In this document: positions 28,079 through 37,030 of the stretch, piece by piece
Numbering within the stretch: position 1 is the first letter of the stretch
How the letters are laid out: every line of letters begins with the position of its first letter
DNA from: Rhizobiaceae bacterium
GTDB lineage: Bacteria > Pseudomonadota > Alphaproteobacteria > Rhizobiales > Rhizobiaceae
Direction of reading: 5' to 3'
Length of the DNA stretch: 64,000 nucleotides
Assembly: GCA_017643025.1 (NCBI GenBank)
Contig: JAEPOG010000006.1
Span: 434,001-498,000 of the forward strand
Program-made: the position numbers and the translations under genes
The notes under the pieces: model-generated
Database searches by the model: none
What the model was told of the DNA's origin: nothing
The model's input: the letters and a program-made list of their open reading frames with translations, nothing else

Positions 28079-29500
28079 CTATTCGTCGGCCTTGGCGGCC
28101 TTCTTTTTCGGCGCGGCCTTCTTCTTGGCCGGAGCCTTCTTGGCGGGCGCCGCCTCGGCCTCCTCATCGTCGGCCAGCAGTTCCTCGCGCGAAACGTGCT
28201 TGTCGGTCACGGTGATTTCGGAGAACAGATGGTCGACGACCTTCTCTTCGAACAGAGGCGCACGGATATTGGCGAGCGCCTGCGGGTTGTTGCGGTAAAA
28301 CTCGTAGACTTCCTGCTGCTGGCTCGCGGGATAGCGGCGGATGGATTCATAGAGTGCCCGCTGCATCTCGTCATCGGAAACGCTGATCCCGGCCTTCTCG
28401 CCGATCTCCGCTAGAACGAGTCCAAGCCGCACGCGGCGCTCGGCAAGGCGGCGGTATTCCGCCCTCGCCTCATCCTCGGTCGTATCCTCGTCCTCGAATG
28501 TGCGGCCGGCGCGCTGCAGGTCGTTCATGACCTGGCCCCAGATATTGTCGAACTCGGCGTCGATAAGCTTTTCAGGCGTGTCGAACTTGTAGGCTTCGTC
28601 CAGCGCATCGAGCAGCTGGCGCTTGGTTTTCTGCCTGGTCACGCTGCCATACTGGTTCTCGATCTGCCCGCGTACGATCTCGCGCAGCTTCTCCGCCGAC
28701 TCTACGCCGAGCGTCTTGGCGACTTCGTCGTCGATCTCGAGGTCGCCCGGCTTGGCCACTTCCTTGATCTTCAGGTCGAACGTTGCCGCGCGACCCGCAA
28801 GGTGCTCCGCCGCGTACTGCTCGGGGAACGTCACGTTGATCGTCGTCTCATCGCCGGCCTTCAGGCCGACCAGCTGCTCCTCGAAACCGGGGATGAACTG
28901 GTTGGAGCCGATCACGATGTCGGCGCCCTCGGCCGCACCGCCCTCGAACGGCTCGCCATCGAGCTTGCCGAGATAGTCGAGTGTGACCTTGTCGCCCTGC
29001 TCCGCCTTGCCCTTCTTGGGCTCGTAGGTGCGGGCGGAGTCGGCAACGACGTTCACCTGCTTCTCCACTTCATCGGCGGGCACGTCGTACACGGGGCGCG
29101 TGACCTTGATCGACTTGAAATCCTTCAGTTCGATCGGCGGCAGAACCTCATAGGCCAGCGAGAACTCGAAATCGGCATTGCCGGCAAGAACCTTCTCGGC
29201 CTCCTTCTCGTCCTCGGTCATCTGGACGTCAGGCTGCATGGCAGCTTTCTCGCCGCGCTCCGAAAGGATGTCGCGCGTCGACTCCGACAGGATCTCGTTG
29301 ACGACCTCGGCCATGAATGAGCGGCCGTAAACCTTGCGCAGATGCTGCACCGGCACCTTGCCCGGACGGAAGCCGTTGATGCGGACCTTGTCCTTGGCAT
29401 CGGTCAGGCGCTTGACCAGCTTGGCTTCCAGCTCCTTTGCCGGAACCGTAACCTTGATTTCGCGCTTGAGCCCGGAATTGAGCGTTTCGCTTACCTGCAT
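28079..29500 (-). CDS. tig: Trigger factor
   Basis: A ribosome-associated chaperone and peptidyl-prolyl isomerase of 473 residues. The N-terminal ribosome-binding domain has the signature [17 protein letters not shown] (about residues 42-58). The FKBP-type domain (about 150-245) includes [20 protein letters not shown], and a long helical C-terminal part follows. The end is an Ala/Lys-rich tail ([20 protein letters not shown]). ATG 29500 ([10 protein letters not shown]) is the family start; longer open sequence upstream runs into the tRNA-Leu gene and is not coding. Confidence 0.96.
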   Translation of the reverse strand: MQVSETLNSGLKREIKVTVPAKELEAKLVKRLTDAKDKVRINGFRPGKVPVQHLRKVYGRSFMAEVVNEILSESTRDILSERGEKAAMQPDVQMTEDEKEAEKVLAGNADFEFSLAYEVLPPIELKDFKSIKVTRPVYDVPADEVEKQVNVVADSARTYEPKKGKAEQGDKVTLDYLGKLDGEPFEGGAAEGADIVIGSNQFIPGFEEQLVGLKAGDETTINVTFPEQYAAEHLAGRAATFDLKIKEVAKPGDLEIDDEVAKTLGVESAEKLREIVRGQIENQYGSVTRQKTKRQLLDALDEAYKFDTPEKLIDAEFDNIWGQVMNDLQRAGRTFEDEDTTEDEARAEYRRLAERRVRLGLVLAEIGEKAGISVSDDEMQRALYESIRRYPASQQQEVYEFYRNNPQALANIRAPLFEEKVVDHLFSEITVTDKHVSREELLADDEEAEAAPAKKAPAKKKAAPKKKAAKADE

Positions 29501-29587
29501 CGTAATACCTTTGTTCCTGTCGCCGCCATGCCGCGATGGCGGAACCTTGTGCAACCTGTCTGCCGGAATTCTCGCGCCGGGAGATTC

Positions 29588-29672
29588 TGGTGCGGGTGAA
29601 GGGACTTGAACCCCCACGGCTTGCGCCACAGGAACCTAAATCCTGCGTGTCTACCAATTCCACCACACCCGC
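29588..29672 (-). tRNA. tRNA-Leu (anticodon UAG)
   Basis: A class II tRNA of 85 bases with an encoded CCA on the minus strand. The acceptor GCGGGTG pairs with CACCCGC, the D-arm contains TGGTAGACACGC, the anticodon loop TTTAGGT holds TAG, the variable arm is long, and the T-arm is GGGTTCAAGTCCC. It lies just upstream of tig on the same strand. Confidence 0.97.
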
Positions 29673-29803
29673 CCGGCCCGGCCCAAAAGGGCCTGCCAAA
29701 GCGCGGGGTTCTATAGCACCACGATTCCGGCGATCAAAGGGAATTTAGCCTCGATTTCGATGATTTTGGGGCCATCGAGCCGGAATGAGGTTCGCAGGCG
29801 CCT

Positions 29804-30376
29804 TCAGTAGAGCGGTTCGCGGTAGATCAGCGTTTCTCCGTCGAAGAACGCCTTGATCTGCGCTGTTCCGTCTTGCCCGACCGCTACCGCCATCCTGAAG
29901 GTGCGTTCGCGCAGGTTTTCCTCTATCGGGCGGCCTTCGCCCTCCGGCACATAAAAACGCTCGATGCCGTAGTCGACGCCGACAATTCTCACATTTTCCA
30001 GATCTCGCGTGTATGTGGTGCCCCGGATATCGACCTCGTCCGGCGCGGGCGCCGCAGCGAGAGGCTGGCCGAAGCGTGCCGCAATTGGCTGCCAGATGCC
30101 GCCCTCGCCCGGCTTCAGCCGTACATAGACGATTCCGCTCTCCGCAGAATCCGCGCCCGCGAACATCTCAGCCGGTATCGAAGAGATGTTGTAGGTAAGA
30201 CGCACATAGTCGCCGCGCAGCAGGTCTCGCGGGTCGACGGGCAGCACTTCCAGCACGACCTCGCGGCCGTCGCGCAATATGGCCGCGCGGTCCATGATCA
30301 TCGAGGCCAGAACGCCGATCTGCGCCAGCGCAACGACGACGGCTATGGGAAGCAGATAGCGGGCGTGCATTCTCAT
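29804..30376 (-). CDS. GDYXXLXY domain-containing membrane-anchored protein
   Basis: A protein of 190 residues. One N-terminal hydrophobic segment (about 7-27) is followed by the name-giving motif in LLRGDYVRLTYNIS (near 53-66), and the rest is beta-rich. It overlaps the upstream DUF2157 gene by four bases. This pairing is common and suggests a joint envelope function, which is unknown. Confidence 0.85.
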   Translation of the reverse strand: MRMHARYLLPIAVVVALAQIGVLASMIMDRAAILRDGREVVLEVLPVDPRDLLRGDYVRLTYNISSIPAEMFAGADSAESGIVYVRLKPGEGGIWQPIAARFGQPLAAAPAPDEVDIRGTTYTRDLENVRIVGVDYGIERFYVPEGEGRPIEENLRERTFRMAVAVGQDGTAQIKAFFDGETLIYREPLY

Positions 30377-31479
30377 GCGCCCTCCTCCGCTCGCCGTGGC
30401 CGCTCGGCGGCGATGCGCTTTTCGATGCGCCCGATCAGCCAGGCGAGCAGCGCCAGCGAAAGACCCGCCGCGAGGAAGAAGCCGGACGTACCGAGCATCG
30501 AGCCGAGCAGCATCGTGTAGACGAACCCGAGTTGATAGATGAAGCCGGCATAAGCCAGCCAGCGCAAGGCACGGTTCTCCCGCCCCTCCGCCAGAAGCGC
30601 GGCAACGATTGCGGCAAACACGACGATGGCTACGAGCAGGAAGTACGAACCTTCATAGAGGTCGAACTGGACGATCGACATGCCGGCGATAAAGCCGAGC
30701 AGTCCCTGCACGGCCAACCCGCCGCCCATGCCCGACAAGCGATCGGCGGTGGCAGGCAGAAAAGCGGCGAACGCAAACACCGCCGCCGATACCGCCGCGA
30801 GCAGAATGGCAATCCACAGCGCCTCGAACTCGATGAATGCGAGGCCGGCGAATAGCATCAGCGACAGCAGGGTGAGATGCCGCGCCACAATGCTGGCGGT
30901 CCATATGGATACCAACCAGATGCCGGCCGCGACCAGCGGGTAGAGGAGTGGAATGTCTCTTCCGCTTTCGAGCGTGAGGTAGAGCATCCATGCGCCGGCC
31001 AGCAGCACGGCGCCTGCCGTCAGCGGACCGGAACGCAGGGCAGCCGCTGCGAGGGCAGTCCCGCCGCACCAGACCAGCAGCGCATCCGCTTCGTCGCCGC
31101 TCAGGTGATACATCTGGCCGACAAGGGCGATGCCCGCTCCGAAGGCCACCGCCGCGATGAGCCAAAGTCCTTCCGCGAATGCGCTCTGCCCTCTGCGCAT
31201 GAACAGCGCACCGCCGGCGTAACCCGCCAGGATCACCACGAAAATCATCGCAACCCGGGCTAGGCGCGGAATCGCCTCCCAGTTGGCGGCGACGAGCAGC
31301 AGGATGGCAGCGCCGACCAGCGTAGCCGCCAGGATCGCCAGCACGCTGCCAAAGCTGAACCCGCCGCGGTGATGCGTCTCCGCATCAAGAACGATAGCCG
31401 ATGCCGTTTGCTCGTCTATCAGCCCGGAAGTCCGCCACCGCATGACGTCCTTGCGCAGAGTGTTGAGATAACCCGCCAA
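30373..31479 (-). CDS. DUF2157 polytopic membrane protein
   Basis: A protein of 368 residues. A soluble N-terminus of about 40 residues has the DUF2157-type helix (LRKDVMRWRTSGLIDEQTAS), followed by about ten hydrophobic segments and a short basic tail. The family has no established activity. It is coupled to the GDYXXLXY gene downstream. Confidence 0.85.
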   Translation of the reverse strand: MAGYLNTLRKDVMRWRTSGLIDEQTASAIVLDAETHHRGGFSFGSVLAILAATLVGAAILLLVAANWEAIPRLARVAMIFVVILAGYAGGALFMRRGQSAFAEGLWLIAAVAFGAGIALVGQMYHLSGDEADALLVWCGGTALAAAALRSGPLTAGAVLLAGAWMLYLTLESGRDIPLLYPLVAAGIWLVSIWTASIVARHLTLLSLMLFAGLAFIEFEALWIAILLAAVSAAVFAFAAFLPATADRLSGMGGGLAVQGLLGFIAGMSIVQFDLYEGSYFLLVAIVVFAAIVAALLAEGRENRALRWLAYAGFIYQLGFVYTMLLGSMLGTSGFFLAAGLSLALLAWLIGRIEKRIAAERPRRAEEGA

Positions 31480-31793
31480 TATGCGCGCCCTGCCCTAATC
31501 TCGCCCGGCTGTCTTTTGCCGGATCATATTGCCACTTTCGCGGTCGGATTGGGCATCAATTTCGCGCAGCTTGCACAGTCCCGTGGCATGAGGTTCCCGT
31601 TAACATTTCGGGCGGAATTGCGGCAGCGCTGCGAATCGCTAACTAGCTGCATTGATTGTGAAAATCGATCAGATTTTGCATTGCACAAAATGCATTGCTG
31701 CTATGCAGCATCCGCGCTTCTCAAACCGCGTCGGGCAAACTATCTCTCCGTTGCAACAAGAGATCACATACCAAGCACTTCGAGGATACGACC
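31480..31793 (+). other. 314-base upstream region of the DUF1127 gene
   Basis: No gene is seen here between the divergent DUF2157 and DUF1127 genes. The right half is AT-richer and carries three TGCATTG copies, described separately. The remaining sequence shows no structure I can name. Confidence 0.5.
31648..31698 (+). promoter_or_regulatory. Three TGCATTG repeats, candidate LysR-type binding region
   Basis: TGCATTG occurs at 31648, 31677 and 31691. The last two are part of the octamer TGCATTGC repeated with a 14-base period, and TTTTG/CAAAA form an inverted repeat around the middle copy (31674-31690). In Brucella the LysR-type regulator VtlR (LsrB in other rhizobia) controls small DUF1127 genes, so such a regulator is a reasonable candidate here. 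Confidence 0.4.
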
Positions 31794-31931
31794 ATGAACC
31801 TGATCCGCAACTACCGCAACTGGCGCCGCTACCGCGACACCGTCAACGAGCTGAGCCGCCTGACCAACCGCGAGCTGAACGACCTCGGCATCACCCGTGG
31901 CGACATTCCGTTCGTCGCTCGCAAGGTCTAA
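31794..31931 (+). CDS. DUF1127 small protein (YjiS-like, CcaF1-like)
   Basis: A 45-residue, arginine-rich protein starting MNLIRNYRNWRRYRDTVNEL, with the DUF1127 core LSRLTNRELNDLGITRGDI. A GAGGAT ribosome site lies seven bases before the ATG. In Rhodobacter the homologue CcaF1 is an RNA-binding protein that affects processing of co-transcribed CcsR small RNAs. In Agrobacterium such proteins influence phosphate and carbon metabolism. Here, too, the gene is followed directly by three hairpins with CCTCC-rich loops. The start is supported by the conserved N-terminus. Confidence 0.93.
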   Translation: MNLIRNYRNWRRYRDTVNELSRLTNRELNDLGITRGDIPFVARKV

Positions 31932-31948
31932 CGAATTCAACAGTTTCG

Positions 31949-31976
31949 CGGGTTTCGACCTCCTCCCCGAAACTCG
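31949..31976 (+). ncRNA. CcsR/cuckoo-type small RNA hairpin 1
   Basis: CGGGTTTCG (31949-31957) pairs with CGAAACTCG (31968-31976, one G-U pair) and exposes the loop ACCTCCTCCC. CCUCCUCCC in a hairpin loop is the hallmark of this alphaproteobacterial anti-Shine-Dalgarno RNA family. It begins 18 bases after the DUF1127 stop codon. Transcript ends are not known. Confidence 0.75.
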
Positions 31977-31983
31977 TGAATAA

Positions 31984-32016
31984 GATCGGCAATACTCCTC
32001 CTCCCAATTGCCGATC
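31984..32016 (+). ncRNA. CcsR/cuckoo-type small RNA hairpin 2
   Basis: A perfect ten-base stem, GATCGGCAAT (31984-31993) with ATTGCCGATC (32007-32016), carries the loop ACTCCTCCTCCCA, which again contains CCTCCTCCC. Tandem copies behind a DUF1127 gene are typical of this family. Confidence 0.78.
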
Positions 32017-32021
32017 ACACA

Positions 32022-32069
32022 AAACGGCACCCGTCGGATCTCCTCCCCCGGCGGGTGCTGTTTCTTTTT
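32022..32069 (+). ncRNA. CcsR/cuckoo-type small RNA hairpin 3 with terminator
   Basis: AAACGGCACCCG (32022-32033) pairs with CGGGTGCTGTTT (32052-32063, one G-U). The loop contains TCCTCCCCC, a variant of the anti-Shine-Dalgarno motif. The tract TTTCTTTTT overlaps and follows the stem, so this hairpin also serves as the Rho-independent terminator of the operon. Confidence 0.72.
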
Positions 32070-32087
32070 GGGGATTGAGGTAGCGCC

Positions 32088-32687
32088 CTAGCGTTCGCCC
32101 ATGACGCCGCGCGTGCGCCAATAATCGAGCGGTACGATGTCCGGCGGGCCGCCTCCTGCTTCGTACCAGCTGTCCACGGCCCAGTTCTTCCCGCTCGTAT
32201 CCTTGATAACCGCCGTCCAGTGCGGATAGCGCCCGTCGATCAGCAACCCGCGCGACGTATTGGGCTGGACGCTGTGATAACCGAGCAATCCCCGCGCCTG
32301 CAGATAGAGCATCACGTGCTTGGTGTTGGTGGACTCGTCTATGCAGTCCATCTGGCCCTGCTTGCCCGAATGGGCAATCGGCGACTTTGGTTCGTCCACC
32401 GCGCCAATCCGGGCGGTCGAGAGCTCTTCGTAATAGGCGACAGCGCGCCTTAGCGCTGCGCGCTCGGCTTCAGCAGAGGACGCGCCTTCTTTCATGATCG
32501 CCGCGAACCGGTCGGCCATGTTCTGCGTGATTGGGTAGGTGACCCGGGTGCGGCAGCCGTAACCATAGCAGGACACAAATTTCACCGGCACAACGGTGCT
32601 GACCTGTTGTTCCTTGAAATCAGGCGCACAGCCCGCAACAGCGAGGCCGGAGAACAAAAGGGGTATGCAGGCAATCAGCTTTTTCAT
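32088..32687 (-). CDS. Lipoprotein with possible Cys-His-Asp papain-like site
   Basis: A protein of 199 residues. A lipoprotein signal ends in the lipobox AVAGC with Cys20. Cys115 in QMDCIDEST, His156 in RYPHWTAV and Asp172 in WAVDSW are spaced like the triad of the transglutaminase/NlpC papain-like fold, and CIDESTNT resembles bacterial transglutaminase-like cysteine proteinases. The family is not recognised with certainty. It lies convergent with the small-RNA terminator; no partner is evident. Confidence 0.75.
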   Translation of the reverse strand: MKKLIACIPLLFSGLAVAGCAPDFKEQQVSTVVPVKFVSCYGYGCRTRVTYPITQNMADRFAAIMKEGASSAEAERAALRRAVAYYEELSTARIGAVDEPKSPIAHSGKQGQMDCIDESTNTKHVMLYLQARGLLGYHSVQPNTSRGLLIDGRYPHWTAVIKDTSGKNWAVDSWYEAGGGPPDIVPLDYWRTRGVMGER

Positions 32688-32809
32688 CGCAGGGAAAACT
32701 AGCCGCTCGGTTCCCTTGGCACAATTGCATTTCGGCCACAGTCAACCGTCCCGGCCTAGTTGAGGGGGCAGTTGCATTCCTCAACGTGGCGGCCTAATCG
32801 GGGCCCAAG

Positions 32810-34231
32810 ATGAGCAATCCCGTACATGTCATAGGCGGCGGTCTCGCCGGTTCGGAAGCCGCGTGGCAGATCGCCAGCGCGGGCGTTCCGGTCGTAATTC
32901 ACGAAATGCGCCCCGTGCGCGGCACGGATGCCCACAAGACCAGCGGTCTGGCGGAACTCGTCTGTTCGAATTCTTTCCGCTCGGACGACGCCGAGACCAA
33001 CGCTGTCGGCCTCCTCCATGCCGAGATGCGTCTCGCCAACTCGCTGATCATGACATCCGGCGATGCCCACCAGGTGCCCGCGGGCGGCGCTCTGGCCGTC
33101 GACAGGGACGGCTTTTCGGATGCCGTGACCGCGGCGCTGGAGGCTCACCCGCTGATCACAATTATGCGAGAAGAGGTCCCCGGTCTGCCGCCGGCCGAAT
33201 GGGATCAGGCGATCATCGCCACCGGGCCACTGACGGCGCCGTCGCTGGCGGCTGCGATCGCGGCTGAAACCGGCGAGACCGCCCTCGCCTTCTTCGACGC
33301 CATCGCGCCGATCGTGCATTTCGACACGATCGACATGACCAAAGCCTGGTTCCAGTCGCGCTACGACAAGGTCGGCCCAGGCGGCACCGGCAAGGATTAC
33401 ATCAACTGTCCGCTCGACAAGGACCAGTACGAGGCATTCGTGCAAGCGCTGGTTGACGGCGACAAGACCGAGTTCCGCGAGTGGGAAGGCACGCCCTATT
33501 TCGACGGCTGCCTGCCGATCGAGGTGATGGCCGAACGCGGACCCGAGACGCTGCGCCACGGGCCGATGAAGCCGGTCGGGCTCACGAACGCACACAATCC
33601 GACGGAAAAGCCATACGCCGTTGTCCAACTGCGCCAGGACAACGCGCTGGGCACGCTCTACAATATGGTCGGCTTCCAGACGAAGCTGAAATATGCCGAG
33701 CAGGTGCGCATCTTCCGCACAATTCCGGGGCTTGAAAACGCCGAGTTCGCGAGGTTGGGCGGGCTGCACCGCAACACCTACATCAATTCACCCATACTGC
33801 TCGACGGCTCGCTGCAGCTGAAATCGCGGCCGGGACTGCGTTTCGCCGGCCAGATCACCGGCTGCGAGGGATATGTAGAGAGCGCGGCGATGGGGCTTCT
33901 CGCCGGCCGCTTCGCCGCTGCCGAGCGCCTGGGGCGCCCGCTTCCGGCTCCGCCGGCCACAACAGCATTCGGCGCACTGCTCAACCACATCACCGGCGGT
34001 CACATCGTTTCCGACGAGGAGCCGGGCAAGCGCTCCTTCCAGCCGATGAACGTGAATTTCGGCCTGTTCCCGCCGCTGGAGCCAGGCACAAAGCTCAAGC
34101 CGGACGGTTTCGAAGGCCGCTTTCGCGGTAAGGACAAGGCGCTGGCCAAGAAGCGCGCCACCACGCGTCGCGCTCTGACCGACTGCTGCCGCTGGCTCGG
34201 ACTTGAAGCGCCAGCGCAGGCGGCCGAATAA
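32810..34231 (+). CDS. trmFO: Methylenetetrahydrofolate-tRNA-(uracil-5-)-methyltransferase
   Basis: A flavoprotein of 473 residues. The FAD-binding start is [16 protein letters not shown], followed by the GidA-like [14 protein letters not shown], the central [14 protein letters not shown], and [19 protein letters not shown]. It uses methylene-tetrahydrofolate to make 5-methyluridine 54 in tRNA, the folate-dependent alternative to TrmA. It stands alone with an ATG following a run of about 120 non-coding bases. Confidence 0.95.
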   Translation: MSNPVHVIGGGLAGSEAAWQIASAGVPVVIHEMRPVRGTDAHKTSGLAELVCSNSFRSDDAETNAVGLLHAEMRLANSLIMTSGDAHQVPAGGALAVDRDGFSDAVTAALEAHPLITIMREEVPGLPPAEWDQAIIATGPLTAPSLAAAIAAETGETALAFFDAIAPIVHFDTIDMTKAWFQSRYDKVGPGGTGKDYINCPLDKDQYEAFVQALVDGDKTEFREWEGTPYFDGCLPIEVMAERGPETLRHGPMKPVGLTNAHNPTEKPYAVVQLRQDNALGTLYNMVGFQTKLKYAEQVRIFRTIPGLENAEFARLGGLHRNTYINSPILLDGSLQLKSRPGLRFAGQITGCEGYVESAAMGLLAGRFAAAERLGRPLPAPPATTAFGALLNHITGGHIVSDEEPGKRSFQPMNVNFGLFPPLEPGTKLKPDGFEGRFRGKDKALAKKRATTRRALTDCCRWLGLEAPAQAAE

Positions 34232-34277
34232 CCAACCCAAACGGCGGCTCGCCCGTCGCGCGTTCGAGAGGGCGAGC

Positions 34278-35114
34278 ATGTCTTCGGACAAGAGCAAGTT
34301 TTTCAGGGTCGAACGCAATGACGCGGTCGTCCACATCGTCATGGATCGGCCGGACCGGTCCAACGCTATGTCGCAGGCATTCTGGACCGAACTGCCGCAG
34401 CTGATGGGAGAACTGGCCGGCTACGAGACAGTCCGCTGCGCCGTCATTTCGGGTGAAGGCAGGAACTTCACCGGCGGCATGGACCTTTCGGCGTTCGGCG
34501 ACATCGCCAGGCTGTTTGAGCAGGAACCAGGACGCGCGGCCTATGCCATGCGCAATGTCATTCTCGGGCTGCAGGATGCTTTCAACGCCATCGAGCGCGC
34601 GCCCTTCCCTGTCATTTCTGCCATCCACGGGGCCTGCATCGGCGCGGGCGTCGATCTGATCACGGCCTGCGACATGCGGCTGGCCTCTGCCGACGCATTC
34701 TTTGCGGTCGAGGAAATCCATATCGGCATGGCCGCCGACGTCGGCACCTTGCAGCGTCTGCCGAAGCTGATCGCCCCCGCCGTCGCCGCTGAGCTCGCTT
34801 ATACCGGTCGCCGCTTCAGCGCGAACGAGGCGCAGGGCTTCGGACTCATATCCGGCGTCTACGCGACGCGGGAGGCAATGCTTGAGGCGGCGCTCGAACT
34901 GGCCGGACAGATTGCCAGGAAATCGCCGCTGGCGATCGCCGGCATCAAGCGCAATCTCGCCTATGCGCGCGACCATTCCGTTGCCGACGGGCTGGACTAC
35001 ATCGCCACCTGGAACGGCGGCATGCTGCGGCCGGCCGACCTGATGACCGCCGTCCAGGCAAGGATGGCAAAGCAGGAAGCCGAGTTCGCCGACCTCTTGA
35101 GAAGCGGCGAATAG
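34278..35114 (+). CDS. Crotonase / enoyl-CoA hydratase-isomerase family protein
   Basis: A protein of 278 residues. The oxyanion-hole motifs are RNFTGGMDLSAF (about 62-73) and IHGACIGAGVDL (about 116-127), then the acid-containing DMRLASADAFFAVEEIHIGM with DVGTLQRLP. The placement of Asp and Glu in this region resembles dienoyl-CoA isomerases (ECH1 type) as much as hydratases. No other beta-oxidation genes are near. ATG 34278 follows a GAGAGGGCGAG stretch; open frame upstream into trmFO is not used. Confidence 0.85.
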   Translation: MSSDKSKFFRVERNDAVVHIVMDRPDRSNAMSQAFWTELPQLMGELAGYETVRCAVISGEGRNFTGGMDLSAFGDIARLFEQEPGRAAYAMRNVILGLQDAFNAIERAPFPVISAIHGACIGAGVDLITACDMRLASADAFFAVEEIHIGMAADVGTLQRLPKLIAPAVAAELAYTGRRFSANEAQGFGLISGVYATREAMLEAALELAGQIARKSPLAIAGIKRNLAYARDHSVADGLDYIATWNGGMLRPADLMTAVQARMAKQEAEFADLLRSGE

Positions 35115-35120
35115 GCCTGC

Positions 35121-35552
35121 TCAGGCTGGCGACCAGTCGGCATACTTCGCCTTCATCCGCTCCACGGAATCCCTGACGATCGAGCCAAGCACCTCCTGGT
35201 CGATCTTGTCCAGGCTTGTGAGATAGAGGCACGAGACGCTGTGCTTATGTTGTCCGAGACGGGAAAGCTCGGCAGAATAGGGCTTGAAACCCGGCATGAT
35301 GTAGACCGTCAGTGACGACTTGCGCGGCGAAAAGCCTGCGAGACACATCTCGCCCTCACGGCCCGAAGCGTAACGATATCGATAGCGGCCGTAGCCTACG
35401 ATGCCGGGCCCCCACATCTGCGGATCAAGCCCCGTTGCTGCGTTCATGAATTTGAGCAGCTGAAATGCATCACGCCGTCTCTTTTCCGGTTCGACCGAAG
35501 CAAGAAACGCCTCGACGCTGACACCGGTCGGTACGGTTTTGTTTCCAGCCAC
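35121..35552 (-). CDS. DUF1801 domain-containing protein
   Basis: A protein of 143 residues with the YdhG-like pattern: VEAFLASVEPEKRRRDAFQL near residue 13, GPGIVGYGRYRY, and FSPRKSSLTVYIMPGF. The family has a small alpha/beta fold of unknown function. It is the distal gene after the hydroxylase-family gene on the minus strand, four bases downstream of it. Confidence 0.85.
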   Translation of the reverse strand: MAGNKTVPTGVSVEAFLASVEPEKRRRDAFQLLKFMNAATGLDPQMWGPGIVGYGRYRYRYASGREGEMCLAGFSPRKSSLTVYIMPGFKPYSAELSRLGQHKHSVSCLYLTSLDKIDQEVLGSIVRDSVERMKAKYADWSPA

Positions 35553-35556
35553 CGCC

Positions 35557-36516
35557 CTACTCTGCCGGCGTCATGCCTGCCTTGGCGGCGTCGGGCAATC
35601 CGGGCTTTCCGGCCTCGGCAGGGTTGCGGCGCACATAGGCTGCCTTCAGGCTGGCCGAGGTGTCGCGCGACCCGTCATGGCTCCAGCCCGGCGGCGCGAA
35701 GAGATAGGCCAGCCGCTGCCGCATCGTGAGGCCCGGGCGAAACGCGTCGCGAAACATGCCGATCCATTCATGGAAGGCCACTTTCACCGGGTTGAACGTG
35801 CCGATGTTCTTGACGATGCCGTAGCGTGGCCGGTCTTCCTCCAGCTCTTCGACGAAAGTGCCGAACATCCGGTCCCATATGATCAGCGTGCCGGCATAAT
35901 TGGCGTCGAGATAGCGCGGATTGGTGGCGTGGTGAACGCGGTGGTGCGACGGCGTGTTGAAGATCGCCTCGATCGGCCACCACATCTTGCCGATCGTCTC
36001 GGTATGGATCCAGAACTGCCAGACGAGGTTGAAACCAAATACGAAGGCGATGACGGCCGGGTGGAAACCCAGCAGCACCAGCGGCGCCTGCAGCACGAAC
36101 ATGCCGGTGAAGAGCCCGGTCCAGCTCTGACGGAGCGCAGTCGACAGATTGTAATGCTGGCTGGAATGATGGTTGACGTGCTCCGCCCACACCCAGCGCA
36201 CGCGGTGAGCAATGCGGTGGTACCAGTAGTAGCGCAAATCATCGAGCAGGAACGCGACCACGAACACCCAGATGCCAAGGCCGAGGTCGAAGAAGCGGAA
36301 CTGCCACAGCCAAACCAGCGCCATGTAGGACACGACGCCGAGCAAGATGCCGGCGACGACATTGCCCGTGCCCATCAGCAGACTGGTCAGCGTGTCGCGT
36401 GTCTCGAACTCGCCCTTGGCGCGGCCTGTGCGCACCAGCCAAAGCTCGATGAGGATCGCCAGCACGAAAAACGGGATCGCGAGTTGGGTGACAGAGGGAA
36501 AGCTGTATTCATCCAT
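35557..36516 (-). CDS. Sterol desaturase / fatty acid hydroxylase family protein
   Basis: A membrane protein of 319 residues. Several hydrophobic segments surround the three histidine clusters of the di-iron site: HRIAH, HVNHHSSQHYN and HHRVHHATNP. Members hydroxylate or desaturate lipids. The substrate is not inferable; hopanoids, ornithine lipids or fatty acids are options. Start ATG 36516 (MDEYSFPSV) overlaps the end of the upstream small membrane gene by eight bases. Confidence 0.87.
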   Translation of the reverse strand: MDEYSFPSVTQLAIPFFVLAILIELWLVRTGRAKGEFETRDTLTSLLMGTGNVVAGILLGVVSYMALVWLWQFRFFDLGLGIWVFVVAFLLDDLRYYWYHRIAHRVRWVWAEHVNHHSSQHYNLSTALRQSWTGLFTGMFVLQAPLVLLGFHPAVIAFVFGFNLVWQFWIHTETIGKMWWPIEAIFNTPSHHRVHHATNPRYLDANYAGTLIIWDRMFGTFVEELEEDRPRYGIVKNIGTFNPVKVAFHEWIGMFRDAFRPGLTMRQRLAYLFAPPGWSHDGSRDTSASLKAAYVRRNPAEAGKPGLPDAAKAGMTPAE

Positions 36517-36949
36517 GCGCTTCTGCTCCTTCAGCGATCTGGGCCGGCGCGCCGAAAAGGCCCGCCACGGCACGCGCCTGGTCTTCATCTGCAAATACGA
36601 ATGTGCCACCCCGCCAGGTGAAATCGTTCATGCGTAGCGTGACTGTGCGTCCGTCGACTACCGGCACGCCACCCGCCTCCGCCGCCGTCAGGATGCGGGT
36701 CAGGAACCTGTCGCCGAAGCCTGCGACGATACCGACGCGGCTGTCTTCAAGCGCCAGGAACGCGGCCGTGCCGTCCTCGGTGAGCCAGACCGTCTCTACG
36801 CCGATATCGGCAAAATCGCTTGCAAACCGGGCTTTTGCGGCCTGCGCATCGCTGAGCGTCGCGTTGTTGGACCCACCCGTCAGGTGCACCGCAACGACAA
36901 TCGCTGCGACACCCACGACCACCATGACGACAAGAAGCGTTAGGCTCAT
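36509..36949 (-). CDS. Small membrane-anchored protein of unknown function
   Basis: A protein of about 146 residues from ATG 36949, with an N-terminal hydrophobic segment (MSLTLLVVMVVVGVAAIVVA) followed by a soluble part with ADIGVETVWLTEDGTAAFLA and RMNDFTWRGGTFVFADEDQA. Earlier in-frame ATGs at 37000 and 36979 would add a charged cytoplasmic tail; GGGAGG sits only two bases before 36949, so the start is uncertain. It overlaps the hydroxylase-family gene by eight bases. I do not recognise the family. Confidence 0.7.
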   Translation of the reverse strand: MSLTLLVVMVVVGVAAIVVAVHLTGGSNNATLSDAQAAKARFASDFADIGVETVWLTEDGTAAFLALEDSRVGIVAGFGDRFLTRILTAAEAGGVPVVDGRTVTLRMNDFTWRGGTFVFADEDQARAVAGLFGAPAQIAEGAEAHG

Positions 36950-37030
36950 TTCCTCCCGGCTCTCCTCATGAGCCGACATTCGGCGCGAAAAATCTGCCAT
37001 AGGCGCTTTTGACGTAAACGTCAAAGACGC

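Noticed and set aside
29680..29693. GGCCC-AAAA-GGGCC hairpin between tRNA-Leu and the GDYXXLXY gene
   Set aside because: The stem is only five bases with no T-run on either strand, so it was not called a terminator.
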